DNA from: Massilia sp. Leaf139
Lineage (GTDB): Bacteria; Pseudomonadota; Gammaproteobacteria; Burkholderiales; Burkholderiaceae_D
Length of the DNA: 64,000 bases
NCBI RefSeq assembly: GCF_001424165.1
Contig: NZ_LMOJ01000025.1
Coordinates: 268,134-332,133 of the forward strand
Direction of reading: 5' to 3'
In this document: positions 44,966 through 51,992 of the stretch, one piece after another
Layout: the number at the start of each line of letters is the position of its first letter
Numbering within the stretch: the stretch's first letter is position 1
Notes under the pieces: generated by a model
Told to the model about the DNA's origin: nothing
The model's input: only the letters and a program-made list of their open reading frames with translations
Database searches by the model: none
Position numbers and translations under genes: made by a program

Positions 44966-45745
44966 TTACTTCGCGCGCAGATGGCGGCGTGCCGCAACGA
45001 AGCCGACCAGCGCGATGCCGAACAGGGCGAAGCTGCCCGGTTCCGGCACCTGGCTCGGCGGCGGGGTCGGGATGACGATGTCGCCACTGAAGCCGGACAG
45101 CTTGAAGTAATCGTTGTTCACGGTCAGGCCGCCCGAGGCCGGCATGCCCGAATAACCGGGATTGTAGGTGCTGACCAGCCACCAGGAAGCGGTCTTGGCG
45201 TCGCTGCCTGTGTTGAACGAGAGCGGTTTGCCTGGCGCCATCGTCGCGTAGTCGCCGACCAGATCCCAGTCCGCCATATTGCCCAGACCGGTCACGCTGC
45301 GGCCCAGGATCGAGGGGGCGGCAGTGCCGGTGTAGCGCAGGATGCTGACATCGGCGTCGCCGCCGCTCCAGCCGATCGACAGCTGGTTCAGCGCGAAGTC
45401 GGGGGAACCAAAGTTGATCAGGAAGGCTTCGGTACCGTCGCGGTTGTCCATCGCATGCTGCGAGTTGGTAGTGGGCTCGTTCTTGCCACTGATGCCGATG
45501 CCGGCGGATGGATAGTAGCCGATCGTTGCGCTGCTGAAGACGCCGGAAGTAACGGTCGACCAGGCCGACATCGTGGCCGAGCGGCTGGCGCCAGCCGCCT
45601 TGATATCGCAGGTGAGCGAGGTGGCCGTGGCCGAACCGGCGACGCAGGTCGTTTCGTTAAACGAGATCGCGCCGGCTTGTGCGACGCCATGAGCGCCGAT
45701 GATGGCAAGCATGCAGGCGAACGCGCTAAGGGGTTTCAGTTTCAT
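44966..45745 (-). CDS. PEP-CTERM surface protein (XDP1-like)
   Basis: A 259-residue exported protein with signal peptide (LSAFACMLAIIGAHGVAQA) and C-terminal PEP-CTERM sorting signal: VPEPGS, a hydrophobic helix FALFGIALVGFVAARR, then a basic end. The middle (QHAMDNRDGTEAFLINF and LNQLSIGWSGGDADVSILRY) resembles the exosortase-dependent surface protein type XDP1. It should be processed by EpsH/exosortase and exported, possibly with exopolysaccharide. No exosortase gene is in the window. A promoter with an overlapping palindrome lies upstream. Confidence 0.8.
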   Translation of the reverse strand: MKLKPLSAFACMLAIIGAHGVAQAGAISFNETTCVAGSATATSLTCDIKAAGASRSATMSAWSTVTSGVFSSATIGYYPSAGIGISGKNEPTTNSQHAMDNRDGTEAFLINFGSPDFALNQLSIGWSGGDADVSILRYTGTAAPSILGRSVTGLGNMADWDLVGDYATMAPGKPLSFNTGSDAKTASWWLVSTYNPGYSGMPASGGLTVNNDYFKLSGFSGDIVIPTPPPSQVPEPGSFALFGIALVGFVAARRHLRAK

Positions 45746-45774
45746 GGAAGCCTTGAATGTTGTTGTTTCTATTG

Positions 45775-45806
45775 GTCAATTTTAATTGACATGTTACAAC
45801 AATCAA
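45775..45806 (-). promoter_or_regulatory. promoter with palindromic operator for the XDP1-like gene
   Basis: On the minus strand TTGATT (45801-45806), 16 bp, TAAAAT (45779-45784) forms a good sigma-70 promoter ending 33 bp before the ATG at 45745. A perfect 16-bp palindrome, GTCAATTTTAATTGAC (45775-45790), covers the -10, as a repressor site would. Confidence 0.5.
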
Positions 45807-45941
45807 GCAGGGCTTGATCATTCGACTGAGGTTTTCTCGGGATTTCCAGGAAATGTCGTGGTAAGTAGACACTTTGCCGGGGTGTTGCTGCTCGCTGCCA
45901 AGCTGGCAAGGCTGACCAAACGGGCGTAGAATGCTGGCAAC

Positions 45942-46015
45942 GCGGGTGTAGCTCAATGGTAGAGCTGAAGCTTCCCAAGCTTATGACGAGGGTTCGATTC
46001 CCTTCACCCGCTCCA
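45942..46015 (+). tRNA. tRNA-Gly(CCC)
   Basis: 74 bases with a complete cloverleaf. The 7-bp acceptor stem GCGGGTG pairs with CACCCGC. The D-arm is GCTCAATGGTAGAGC, the anticodon loop TTCCCAA (anticodon CCC), and the T-arm AGGG-TTCGATT-CCCT. The CCA end is encoded. The top pair of the anticodon stem is a G-A mismatch. It reads glycine GGG codons and sits between two PEP-CTERM genes. I see no integrase or repeated 3' end marking an integrated element. Confidence 0.93.
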
Positions 46016-46168
46016 TTTCCCTCGCACCACATCCCATTCTTTTTCTCTGCAGTTGATCTCGGCACCGACGGCTAGCCTGTCTCTACCTTTGTCGAGAAAC
46101 CTTACAGTGATTGTCCTGATCTGCCCTCCGTTTATCTCAAGTGCATGTTTACGTTCAAAGGTTTATTG

Positions 46169-46183
46169 TGGCATGGTAATTGC
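46169..46183 (+). promoter_or_regulatory. sigma-54 (RpoN) promoter
   Basis: TGGCATGGTAATTGC fits the -24/-12 consensus TGGCAYG-N4-TTGC fully, with correct GG-GC spacing. It lies 54 bp upstream of the PEP-CTERM gene ATG at 46238. PEP-CTERM/exosortase loci are known to use RpoN with the PrsK/PrsR two-component system; those genes are not in the window. Confidence 0.7.
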
Positions 46184-46237
46184 TATTGATGAATGGTAAG
46201 AAAAGATAACCAATAGAAACCAAAACAAGGAATGACC

Positions 46238-46912
46238 ATGCGCGTCAACAAACACTTCGCTTCAGCCCTGATCACGACGGCTGTCCTGTTCGCTTCTTCC
46301 GCAAACGCTGCGCCGATCCAGTCAGTCGGACAGAACAGCGCCATCATCAAAACCGACTTCTCGGCAAACTTCGATGGGCTGGCAAGCAATGACAGCCTGG
46401 ATTACGCCGAAGGTGGCTTGCGCTTTACTCCTGGCAAGTTCCCCGCAGGAGTCGTGTGCCAGGTGGGTCTCTGCGGCAACCACATTGGTTTTGCCAATAT
46501 GTCGGGTGGAATTTATTACCATGTCGGAACGTATGCTGAAGTCAAAGGCGCCAAGGATGAAGTATTCATGGGCTTCGAGACGATCGTCGGCACCGGCTAT
46601 TTCACCTCTGCATTGCACGGCGTCTGGGAGACATGGCTGGATAACACGCGTACCGGTATCGGCAGCTTCGACGCCGCTGCGGGCACAGTGATTGGTTTGT
46701 ACGACGTCAAGGGCTTCGACATGGTGCGGATCGGTACCAGCTCCGCATCGACGCATACGACACTCGACGGCAACGGCGCCACCGCGATCGATAGCGTGCG
46801 CATGCAGCTGCAATCGATCCCGGCCGAAGTGCCGGAACCGGGTTCGCTGGCCCTGCTCGGCCTGGGCGTGGCAGCGGCTACCTTTGCACGCAAGCGCAAG
46901 GCAGCGAAGTAA
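46238..46912 (+). CDS. PEP-CTERM surface protein
   Basis: A 224-residue exported protein. The signal peptide (ASALITTAVLFASSANAAP) and the C-terminal sorting signal VPEPGSLALLGLGVAAATFARKR-like end (motif, helix, basic tail) are both clear. The middle is Gly/Asp-rich and probably beta-structured, with Cys at GVVCQVGLCGN. ATG 46238 is chosen because AAGGA lies six bases upstream; ATG 46232 is two codons earlier. It is driven by a perfect sigma-54 site. Function on the cell surface is unknown. It is adjacent to, but distinct from, the XDP1-like protein across the tRNA. Confidence 0.82.
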   Translation: MRVNKHFASALITTAVLFASSANAAPIQSVGQNSAIIKTDFSANFDGLASNDSLDYAEGGLRFTPGKFPAGVVCQVGLCGNHIGFANMSGGIYYHVGTYAEVKGAKDEVFMGFETIVGTGYFTSALHGVWETWLDNTRTGIGSFDAAAGTVIGLYDVKGFDMVRIGTSSASTHTTLDGNGATAIDSVRMQLQSIPAEVPEPGSLALLGLGVAAATFARKRKAAK

Positions 46913-46942
46913 GGTGTAACAAGGCGCGTGCCTCTGCCGTCT

Positions 46943-47230
46943 TCAGAACGGCAGGGGGGCGTCGTCCTCCGGCGGTAGCGAGATATCGATCTCCTCGAAA
47001 TGCAACTGCTCCAGTTGCAGCAGCGCCAGCAACTCCCCCGTCTGAAACGGCGCATACGCCCGGAAGCCGTTCGGCTCGATCGACACCAGCATGACCGGCA
47101 GGGCCGGGTAGTGCTCCGCGACTTTTTTCAGCACCGGTTCCGCCGCGTCTTTCAGCGTGAATGCCGATGCGACGACGGCGACGACGATCGGCGAACCATG
47201 GGGCGCGAATTGCGTGACCTGGACGCGCAT
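46943..47230 (-). CDS. unknown 95-residue partner of the S24 repressor
   Basis: A small protein that I do not recognise: MRVQVTQFAPHGSPIVVAVV, a central strand-helix-strand part (PVMLVSIEPNGFRAYAPF) and an acidic C-terminus (EIDISLPPEDDAPLPF). There is no signal peptide. Its ATG overlaps the stop of the S24 repressor gene (ATGA, 47227-47230 region), so the two are translationally coupled and controlled by the same operators. It may modulate the repressor, as small phage antirepressors or co-regulators do; that is a guess from position only. Confidence 0.65.
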   Translation of the reverse strand: MRVQVTQFAPHGSPIVVAVVASAFTLKDAAEPVLKKVAEHYPALPVMLVSIEPNGFRAYAPFQTGELLALLQLEQLHFEEIDISLPPEDDAPLPF

Positions 47231-47952
47231 CAGATCCGGTCGCTTTCCTTGCGCACCACGCGCCCGATGACGAGGCAACCGTCGCCTTCGCAAGCGCGCC
47301 GGTAATACGTGCGCTGATCCGGATTGTCCGAGGCCAGCCACCATCTCCCGCCATCCTTCTGCATGCGTTTGACGACGGGTTCGCCATTGAAATTCACGGC
47401 GAACACTTCGCCCGCCGCCGGCTTCCTGTCGGCGGTGTTGATGACGACGATATCGTCCTCGTACAGGGTCGGCTCCATGCTTTCGCCCTTGACCAGGATC
47501 GCGATCAGGCTGCTTGGATTGAGTCCCTTGCGCTCGACCCAGTCGCGGCGCATGCCGACCGTGCCGCCGTCGTGATGCTCGGGCTCGGTCTGGAACCCGG
47601 TGACGCCGGCGGACAGGCGCAGCTTCACCATCGGCACTTGCACGAACGTGTCGTCGTTCACATCGGAGACGACGACGCGCATGGCGCCAGGGTAGAGCGC
47701 CACCGGATCGGAGCCGCGCAGGCCGTCGATGATCGCGGCCGGCAGGCTTTTGCCGGTGACCTTGGCGATTGCCAGCAATTGCTGCAGGCTGGGACTGTGC
47801 TTTTCCGTCTCCCAATGCGAGATGTTCGCCTTGGTATGGCCGCGCACCGTGCCGAGCTCGAACGCCAGTTTCGTGCCCAAGGCTTCGCCCGACAGCCCTG
47901 CCTCGCGCCGTGCTTCCTTGATCCAGTTGGCAATCATCGTTTTAAGTTCCAT
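47230..47952 (-). CDS. XRE-type HTH repressor with S24 autocleavage domain (CI/LexA-like)
   Basis: A 240-residue phage-type repressor. The N-terminal helix-turn-helix spans about residues 10-70 (GLSGEALGTKLAFELG, then KANISHWE). The C-terminal S24 peptidase domain has Ser158 (KGESMEPTL) and Lys195 (EPVVKRM), spaced 37 residues as in E. coli LexA. An Ala115-Gly116 bond in RLSAGVTG fits the cleavage site. It should therefore self-cleave when RecA is activated. ATG 47952 is preferred to the TTG at 47970. It diverges from a holin-like gene across three identical-spaced operators. The 95-residue gene overlaps its stop. Confidence 0.88.
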   Translation of the reverse strand: MELKTMIANWIKEARREAGLSGEALGTKLAFELGTVRGHTKANISHWETEKHSPSLQQLLAIAKVTGKSLPAAIIDGLRGSDPVALYPGAMRVVVSDVNDDTFVQVPMVKLRLSAGVTGFQTEPEHHDGGTVGMRRDWVERKGLNPSSLIAILVKGESMEPTLYEDDIVVINTADRKPAAGEVFAVNFNGEPVVKRMQKDGGRWWLASDNPDQRTYYRRACEGDGCLVIGRVVRKESDRI

Positions 47953-47961
47953 CGTGAAAGT

Positions 47962-48024
47962 GTATAGCAAATCTACACGTGCGAGTATAGAAAAACTTTA
48001 CGAATAAGTATAGTATAACTATAC
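47962..48024. promoter_or_regulatory. three tandem 17-bp operators with 23-bp spacing
   Basis: OpA GTATAGCAAATCTACAC (47962-47978), OpB GTATAGAAAAACTTTAC (47985-48001) and OpC GTATAGTATAACTATAC (48008-48024). The left half GTATAG is identical in all three; OpC is a perfect inverted repeat, and OpA and OpB each have one changed base in the right half. Start-to-start spacing is exactly 23 bp twice, like the lambda operators. A rightward promoter fits inside: -35 TTTACG (47997-48002), 17 bp, -10 TATACC (48020-48025), overlapping OpB and OpC. Confidence 0.85.
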
Positions 48025-48060
48025 CGCGGTTGACTTGACTCAACGAGAATGGAGACAGCA

Positions 48061-48291
48061 ATGAAACTGAATATGATGGAACTCTCGAGCATGGTAGGCG
48101 CACTGGCAGCCGTCGGCACGGCGATGACGCTGGAGCGGGTCGGGGTCGCCCTCGGCATCGTTACCGGCGTGACGACCTGCGCGCTGAACGTGTTTTATAT
48201 GCTCAGGAAGGACGCGCGTGAACAGCGGCAGGCCGAGCTTGCCATCCGCGAGACCGAGGCGCGGCTGGCGGCGCTGAATACCAAACCCTGA
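48061..48291 (+). CDS. HP1-type holin-like small membrane protein
   Basis: A 76-residue protein. A hydrophobic N-terminal part (about residues 6-20) and a second hydrophobic segment, ERVGVALGIVTGVTTCALNVFYML, are followed by a highly charged tail (RKDAREQRQAELAIRE). This is the plan of HP1-family phage holins (one or two helices, charged cytoplasmic end). ATG 48061 is chosen because GGAGA lies five bases before it; an earlier ATG at 48049 adds four residues. It is divergent from the S24 repressor and controlled by the operators at 47962-48024. No endolysin gene follows. Confidence 0.6.
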   Translation: MKLNMMELSSMVGALAAVGTAMTLERVGVALGIVTGVTTCALNVFYMLRKDAREQRQAELAIRETEARLAALNTKP

Positions 48292-48378
48292 GCTGGAACG
48301 TACGGCTATTGAATCCTCATCCAAACTGTGGTGACATGGGGTGTCGGCTGGCCTGCCGGCGCCATTGCGGGAGCGAGC

Positions 48379-49305
48379 ATGCAGGATTTATCGGTCGAAC
48401 GCAGGATGCTGTTGCGCGCCATGCTCGCGGGCGGGGCCTGTGCAGTGACGGGCGGCGCGCTGGCACAGGCCCCGCAGTTGCTCACGCGCTCGATTCCATC
48501 GTCCGGCGAGCAGTTGCCCGTCGTCGGCCTCGGCAGCTGGATCACCTTCAATGTGGGCGACGACCCGGCCGCGCGCGCCCAGTGCACGGCGGTGGTGCGC
48601 GCCTTCCTGCAGGGCGGCGGGCGCCTGATCGACTCCTCGCCGATGTACGGTTCCGCCCAGGCCGTCATCGGCCACGCGCTGGCGCAGCTTAAGCATCCGA
48701 AGTCGGTGTTTTCGGCCGATAAGGTCTGGATCGGTTCCGGCGCGCGCGGCCCGGCCCAGGTCGAGACGTCGCGCGGCTTGTGGGGCGTTCCCCGTTTCGA
48801 CCTGCTGCAGGTGCACAATTTACTGGCATGGGAAGACCATCTGCGTACCCTGGTGGCCATGAAGGCGGCGGGCCGGCTGCGCTATGTCGGCATCACCACC
48901 TCCGAAGGGCGGCGCCATGACGAACTCGTCGCCATCATGAAAACCCAGCCGCTCGACTTCGTGCAAGTGAGCTACAACGTGCTCGACCGCGAAGTGGAAA
49001 ACCGGATCCTGCCGCTGGCGCGCGAGCGTGGTATCGGCGTCATCGTCAACCGGCCGTTCCGCCAGGGAGAGCTGACGCAGACGCTGGCGAATACACCTTT
49101 ACCGGGCTGGGCGCGCGAGATCGGCTGCACTACCTGGGCCCAGGCGTTGCTGAAATTCATCGTCGCCGAGCCGGGCGTCACCTGCGCGATTCCGGCCACG
49201 TCCAATCCGGCCCATGCGCGGGAAAACATGCTGGTCGCGCGTGGCCCGCTGCCCGACGCGGCCCTGCGCCGGCGCATCGTTGCGGACGTGAAGCGGCTGA
49301 CATGA
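48379..49305 (+). CDS. Tat-exported aldo/keto reductase
   Basis: A 308-residue protein. The N-terminus VERRMLLRAMLAGGACAVTGGALAQAP looks like a twin-arginine signal, so the enzyme would be exported folded, with cofactor. The reductase domain has LIDSSPMYGSAQAVIG (catalytic Asp and Tyr), the Lys in SADKVW and the His in LLQVHNLLAW, with IPATSNPAHARENM near the C-terminus. This is an aldo/keto reductase fold; the substrate is unknown. ATG 48379 has GGGAG upstream. Its stop overlaps the next gene (ATGA). Confidence 0.85.
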   Translation: MQDLSVERRMLLRAMLAGGACAVTGGALAQAPQLLTRSIPSSGEQLPVVGLGSWITFNVGDDPAARAQCTAVVRAFLQGGGRLIDSSPMYGSAQAVIGHALAQLKHPKSVFSADKVWIGSGARGPAQVETSRGLWGVPRFDLLQVHNLLAWEDHLRTLVAMKAAGRLRYVGITTSEGRRHDELVAIMKTQPLDFVQVSYNVLDREVENRILPLARERGIGVIVNRPFRQGELTQTLANTPLPGWAREIGCTTWAQALLKFIVAEPGVTCAIPATSNPAHARENMLVARGPLPDAALRRRIVADVKRLT

Positions 49306-49970
49306 GCGAATGGTGGACGTACACGCTGGCCGATCTGCTGATGTTTTCGAAGGCAACCTATTTCCGCCTGTTCGAACTCCTCAATCTTGCCTTGTGGCCG
49401 GTGCAGTTGCTGACGCTGGCGGCCGGGATCGCGCTCGTGGCCGGCCTGCTGCATGGCGGCGCGAAAGCGGGGCGGACGGTGGCAGTGCTGCTGGCGCTGG
49501 CCTGGCTGCACGTCGCCTGGCGCTATTTTGCCCAGCGCTACGCCACCATCCACACCGGCGCCCCGTATTTTGCGATCGCGTTCGCGCTGCAGGCCGTACT
49601 GCTGCTGTGGCTGGCAAGCAAGCGCCTGGCGCCGCGCTTGACGGAGCCTGTCGGTACGCTCGGTAAGCTGGGGCCGGGGATCGGGCTGGTTGCCCTGATC
49701 GGGTATCCGCTGCTGGCGCCGCTGGCTGGGCGGCCCTGGATGCAGGCCGAGGTGTTCGGCATGGCGCCCGATCCGACGGTGGCCCTGACATTGGGCGCCT
49801 TGCTGTTGTGGCGTGCGCGTCCCGTGCTGTGGATCGTGCCGCTGCTGTGGTGCGCGGTCGGCAGCGCGACCCTGATCGAGCTAAGGTCGGGCCAGGCCTG
49901 GCTGTTGCCGATCCTGGCCGTGCTGGCGGTCGGGGCGCGCGTCATCGCTGCCCGACGCGCCCGTCAATAA
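49302..49970 (+). CDS. DUF6064-like membrane protein
   Basis: A 222-residue integral membrane protein with six or seven predicted helices and an N-terminal LLMFSKATYFRLFELLNLALWP, typical of the DUF6064 group. It has no recognised catalytic motif. The ATG overlaps the stop of the reductase gene (ATGA), so translation is coupled, but any functional link is unknown. It converges with the aspartoacylase-family gene, whose stop lies four bases beyond. Confidence 0.75.
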   Translation: MSEWWTYTLADLLMFSKATYFRLFELLNLALWPVQLLTLAAGIALVAGLLHGGAKAGRTVAVLLALAWLHVAWRYFAQRYATIHTGAPYFAIAFALQAVLLLWLASKRLAPRLTEPVGTLGKLGPGIGLVALIGYPLLAPLAGRPWMQAEVFGMAPDPTVALTLGALLLWRARPVLWIVPLLWCAVGSATLIELRSGQAWLLPILAVLAVGARVIAARRARQ

Positions 49971-49973
49971 AGC

Positions 49974-51092
49974 TCAGGCACCGAGCAGGTTGCCGGCCCG
50001 ATGCGCGGTCTCCCCTGCGATCTTGCAAACGTGCATCCCGCGCAGCAGGTGGCGGTGCGCCGTGCTCGCGAAGAAGACGCCGGCGTGTTTAGGCGCTACC
50101 GGCGTCACTTGTCCCGTCACCGGGTTGACGATCTCGGCCACCGCCTCGTTCGCCGCGACCCTGTCTCCCAGCTGTTTCAGGAAGACCAGCACGCCGGAGT
50201 GGGGCGCGGACAAGGGCTCGACCGCTTCCAGCGGCGTCGGCGCGCACAGCGGCGCGGGCAAGGGGGCGAGCGGCAGATCCAGCACGCCATTCCTCGCCAG
50301 GTATTGCAGCAGGGCTTCTGCATCCGGCCGGGCCAGGTCGTAGCGCACGTCGTTCTCCCCGCGCAGCTCGACCGTGATGGCGATACCGGCCGGTGGGATG
50401 GCGACTTCCGGCCCAAAGTGCTCTGCCAGATCCCACCACAGACGGCTGCAGGCTTCGTCGAAAGGTTCGCCACCGGACTCGCGCGCCAGCAGCACCGCAT
50501 GCGCGCCCATCAGGGTGGCCAGCGGCTGCACGGCTTCGGCCAGCGGTTCGCCCGCATACATGTGCAGCACCGCTTCGTTATCGCAATGCAGGTCGAGCAT
50601 GATGTCGGCGTCGATCGCCATCGACAGCAGGATTTTTTTCAGCAGGCCGCCGCTGGTGGTGGGTTCCCATTCGGCCAGCGAGCCGCGCGCATGTTCGCGG
50701 ATCAGGGCGACGTTCGCCTGCGCATCCTGGCCCAGCTTGCCTGCCAGCGACCGTTTGAGGTCGTCCGCCACATGTTTATAGGCGCGATTGAAATTCACGC
50801 CGGTCGAGAGGTCGTAGCGGCCGAAGGGGGTGCCGTGGATCGTTTGCGACAGGCCGATCGGGTTGGCAGCCGGCACCAGGATGATCTCGCCCTTGATGCG
50901 GCCCTCGGCATCGAGGCGATCCAGTTCCTGGCGCAGGAAATGGGCGACCAGCATCGCCGGCACCTCGTCCGCATGCAGCGAGGCCTGGATGTACACCTTC
51001 TTGCCGACGCCGGGTGTGCCGTAGTGGAACGAGGTCAATTGGAAGGTCGCGACATTGTCTTCGATCGCGATCGGATGTTTGGTCGAATGCAT
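49974..51092 (-). CDS. succinylglutamate desuccinylase/aspartoacylase-family protein
   Basis: A 372-residue zinc hydrolase of the M14-like AstE/AspA family. The metal ligands are expected in LHADEVPAM (His, Glu) and DLHCDN (His). ILVPAANPIGLSQ and ITVELRGEN (with the catalytic Glu) are also family motifs. These enzymes hydrolyse N-acyl amino acids or related amides; the substrate is not predictable. It is divergent from trmB. ATG 51092 opens a protein of normal family length. Confidence 0.85.
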   Translation of the reverse strand: MHSTKHPIAIEDNVATFQLTSFHYGTPGVGKKVYIQASLHADEVPAMLVAHFLRQELDRLDAEGRIKGEIILVPAANPIGLSQTIHGTPFGRYDLSTGVNFNRAYKHVADDLKRSLAGKLGQDAQANVALIREHARGSLAEWEPTTSGGLLKKILLSMAIDADIMLDLHCDNEAVLHMYAGEPLAEAVQPLATLMGAHAVLLARESGGEPFDEACSRLWWDLAEHFGPEVAIPPAGIAITVELRGENDVRYDLARPDAEALLQYLARNGVLDLPLAPLPAPLCAPTPLEAVEPLSAPHSGVLVFLKQLGDRVAANEAVAEIVNPVTGQVTPVAPKHAGVFFASTAHRHLLRGMHVCKIAGETAHRAGNLLGA

Positions 51093-51214
51093 CGGCAAGC
51101 TTTGGCAGGGTGGGCACGAAAGCACAATTATGGCGCAGATTGCCTTCTTGACTAAACACGGATGCGCCGCCCTCATCAGCGCTCCCAGGCCGTAAAGATG
51201 CGCAAGCCGTAGGC

Positions 51215-51220
51215 TATAAT
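51215..51220 (+). promoter_or_regulatory. -10 box of trmB
   Basis: TATAAT lies 31 bp before ATG 51252. An earlier in-frame ATG at 51219 is part of this box, which argues for 51252 as the true start. The -35 region is weak. Confidence 0.45.
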
Positions 51221-51251
51221 GTCCGCCGTTCTTTCCTCTCTTTCATTTCCC

Positions 51252-51971
51252 ATGTCCGCAGACACCCCCGACAACGGCCCGGCCCGTACGATGCTTTACG
51301 ATCCGACCGAACACCGCATCCGCAGTTTCGTCACCCGCGCCGGGCGCCTGTCGACGGGGCAGGCACGGGCCTTCGAGGAATTCGGGCCGCAGTTCCTGGT
51401 GCCCTACCAGAAGGAGATGCTCGACTACGCCGCCGCCTTCGGCCGCGCCGCGCCGACCATCCTCGAAATCGGCTTCGGCATGGGCGACACCACGGCGCAC
51501 ATCGCGCGCCAGATGCCCGAGAAGAATTTTATTGGCGTGGAAGTGCACACGCCGGGCGTGGGCAGCCTGCTCAAGCAGATCGGCGAGCAGGACATCCAGA
51601 ACCTGCGCCTGATCCAGCACGACGCCTTCGAGGTGCTGAACCACATGATCGCCGACGGTTCGCTCGACGGTTTCCATATCTATTTCCCGGATCCCTGGCA
51701 CAAGGCGCGCCACAACAAGCGCCGCCTGATCCAGCCGCCGTTCGTAAAGCTGCTGTGCTCGAAGCTCAAACCGGGCGGCTATATCCACCTGGCGACCGAC
51801 TGGGAAGATTACGCGGTGCAGATGCTGGACGTGCTGGGCGCCGAGCCGCAGCTGGCGAACACGGCCGACGGCTATGCGCCGCAGCCGGCCTACCGGCCGC
51901 TGACCAAATTCGAGAACCGCGGCCTCAAACTGGGACATGGCGTCTGGGATCTGGTGTTCACGAAGAAGTGA
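51252..51971 (+). CDS. trmB: tRNA (guanine-N7)-methyltransferase
   Basis: A 239-residue SAM-dependent enzyme that methylates G46 of many tRNAs. It has EIGFGMGDTTAHIARQMP (SAM motif), FIGVEVHTPGVGSLL, HIYFPDPWHKARHNKRRL (the TrmB signature) and the C-terminal YRPLTKFENRG. ATG 51252 is preferred over 51219 because the latter lies inside a TATAAT box. It converges with the sugar transporter gene 21 bp downstream. Confidence 0.95.
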   Translation: MSADTPDNGPARTMLYDPTEHRIRSFVTRAGRLSTGQARAFEEFGPQFLVPYQKEMLDYAAAFGRAAPTILEIGFGMGDTTAHIARQMPEKNFIGVEVHTPGVGSLLKQIGEQDIQNLRLIQHDAFEVLNHMIADGSLDGFHIYFPDPWHKARHNKRRLIQPPFVKLLCSKLKPGGYIHLATDWEDYAVQMLDVLGAEPQLANTADGYAPQPAYRPLTKFENRGLKLGHGVWDLVFTKK

Positions 51972-51992
51972 ACAGCTGCGCCGCCCCGGGAT

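Noticed and set aside
45942..46237. The tRNA-Gly as the attachment site of an integrated element
   Set aside because: No integrase gene and no repeat of the tRNA 3' end could be found within the window.
48025..48060. TTGACT at 48030 as the -35 of the holin-like gene
   Set aside because: The matching -10 would fall on the start codon region; the TTTACG/TATACC promoter within the operators fits better.
47230..48291. A full prophage around the S24 repressor
   Set aside because: The flanking genes are ordinary bacterial ones and no capsid, tail, replication or endolysin gene is present; only the switch module is supported.
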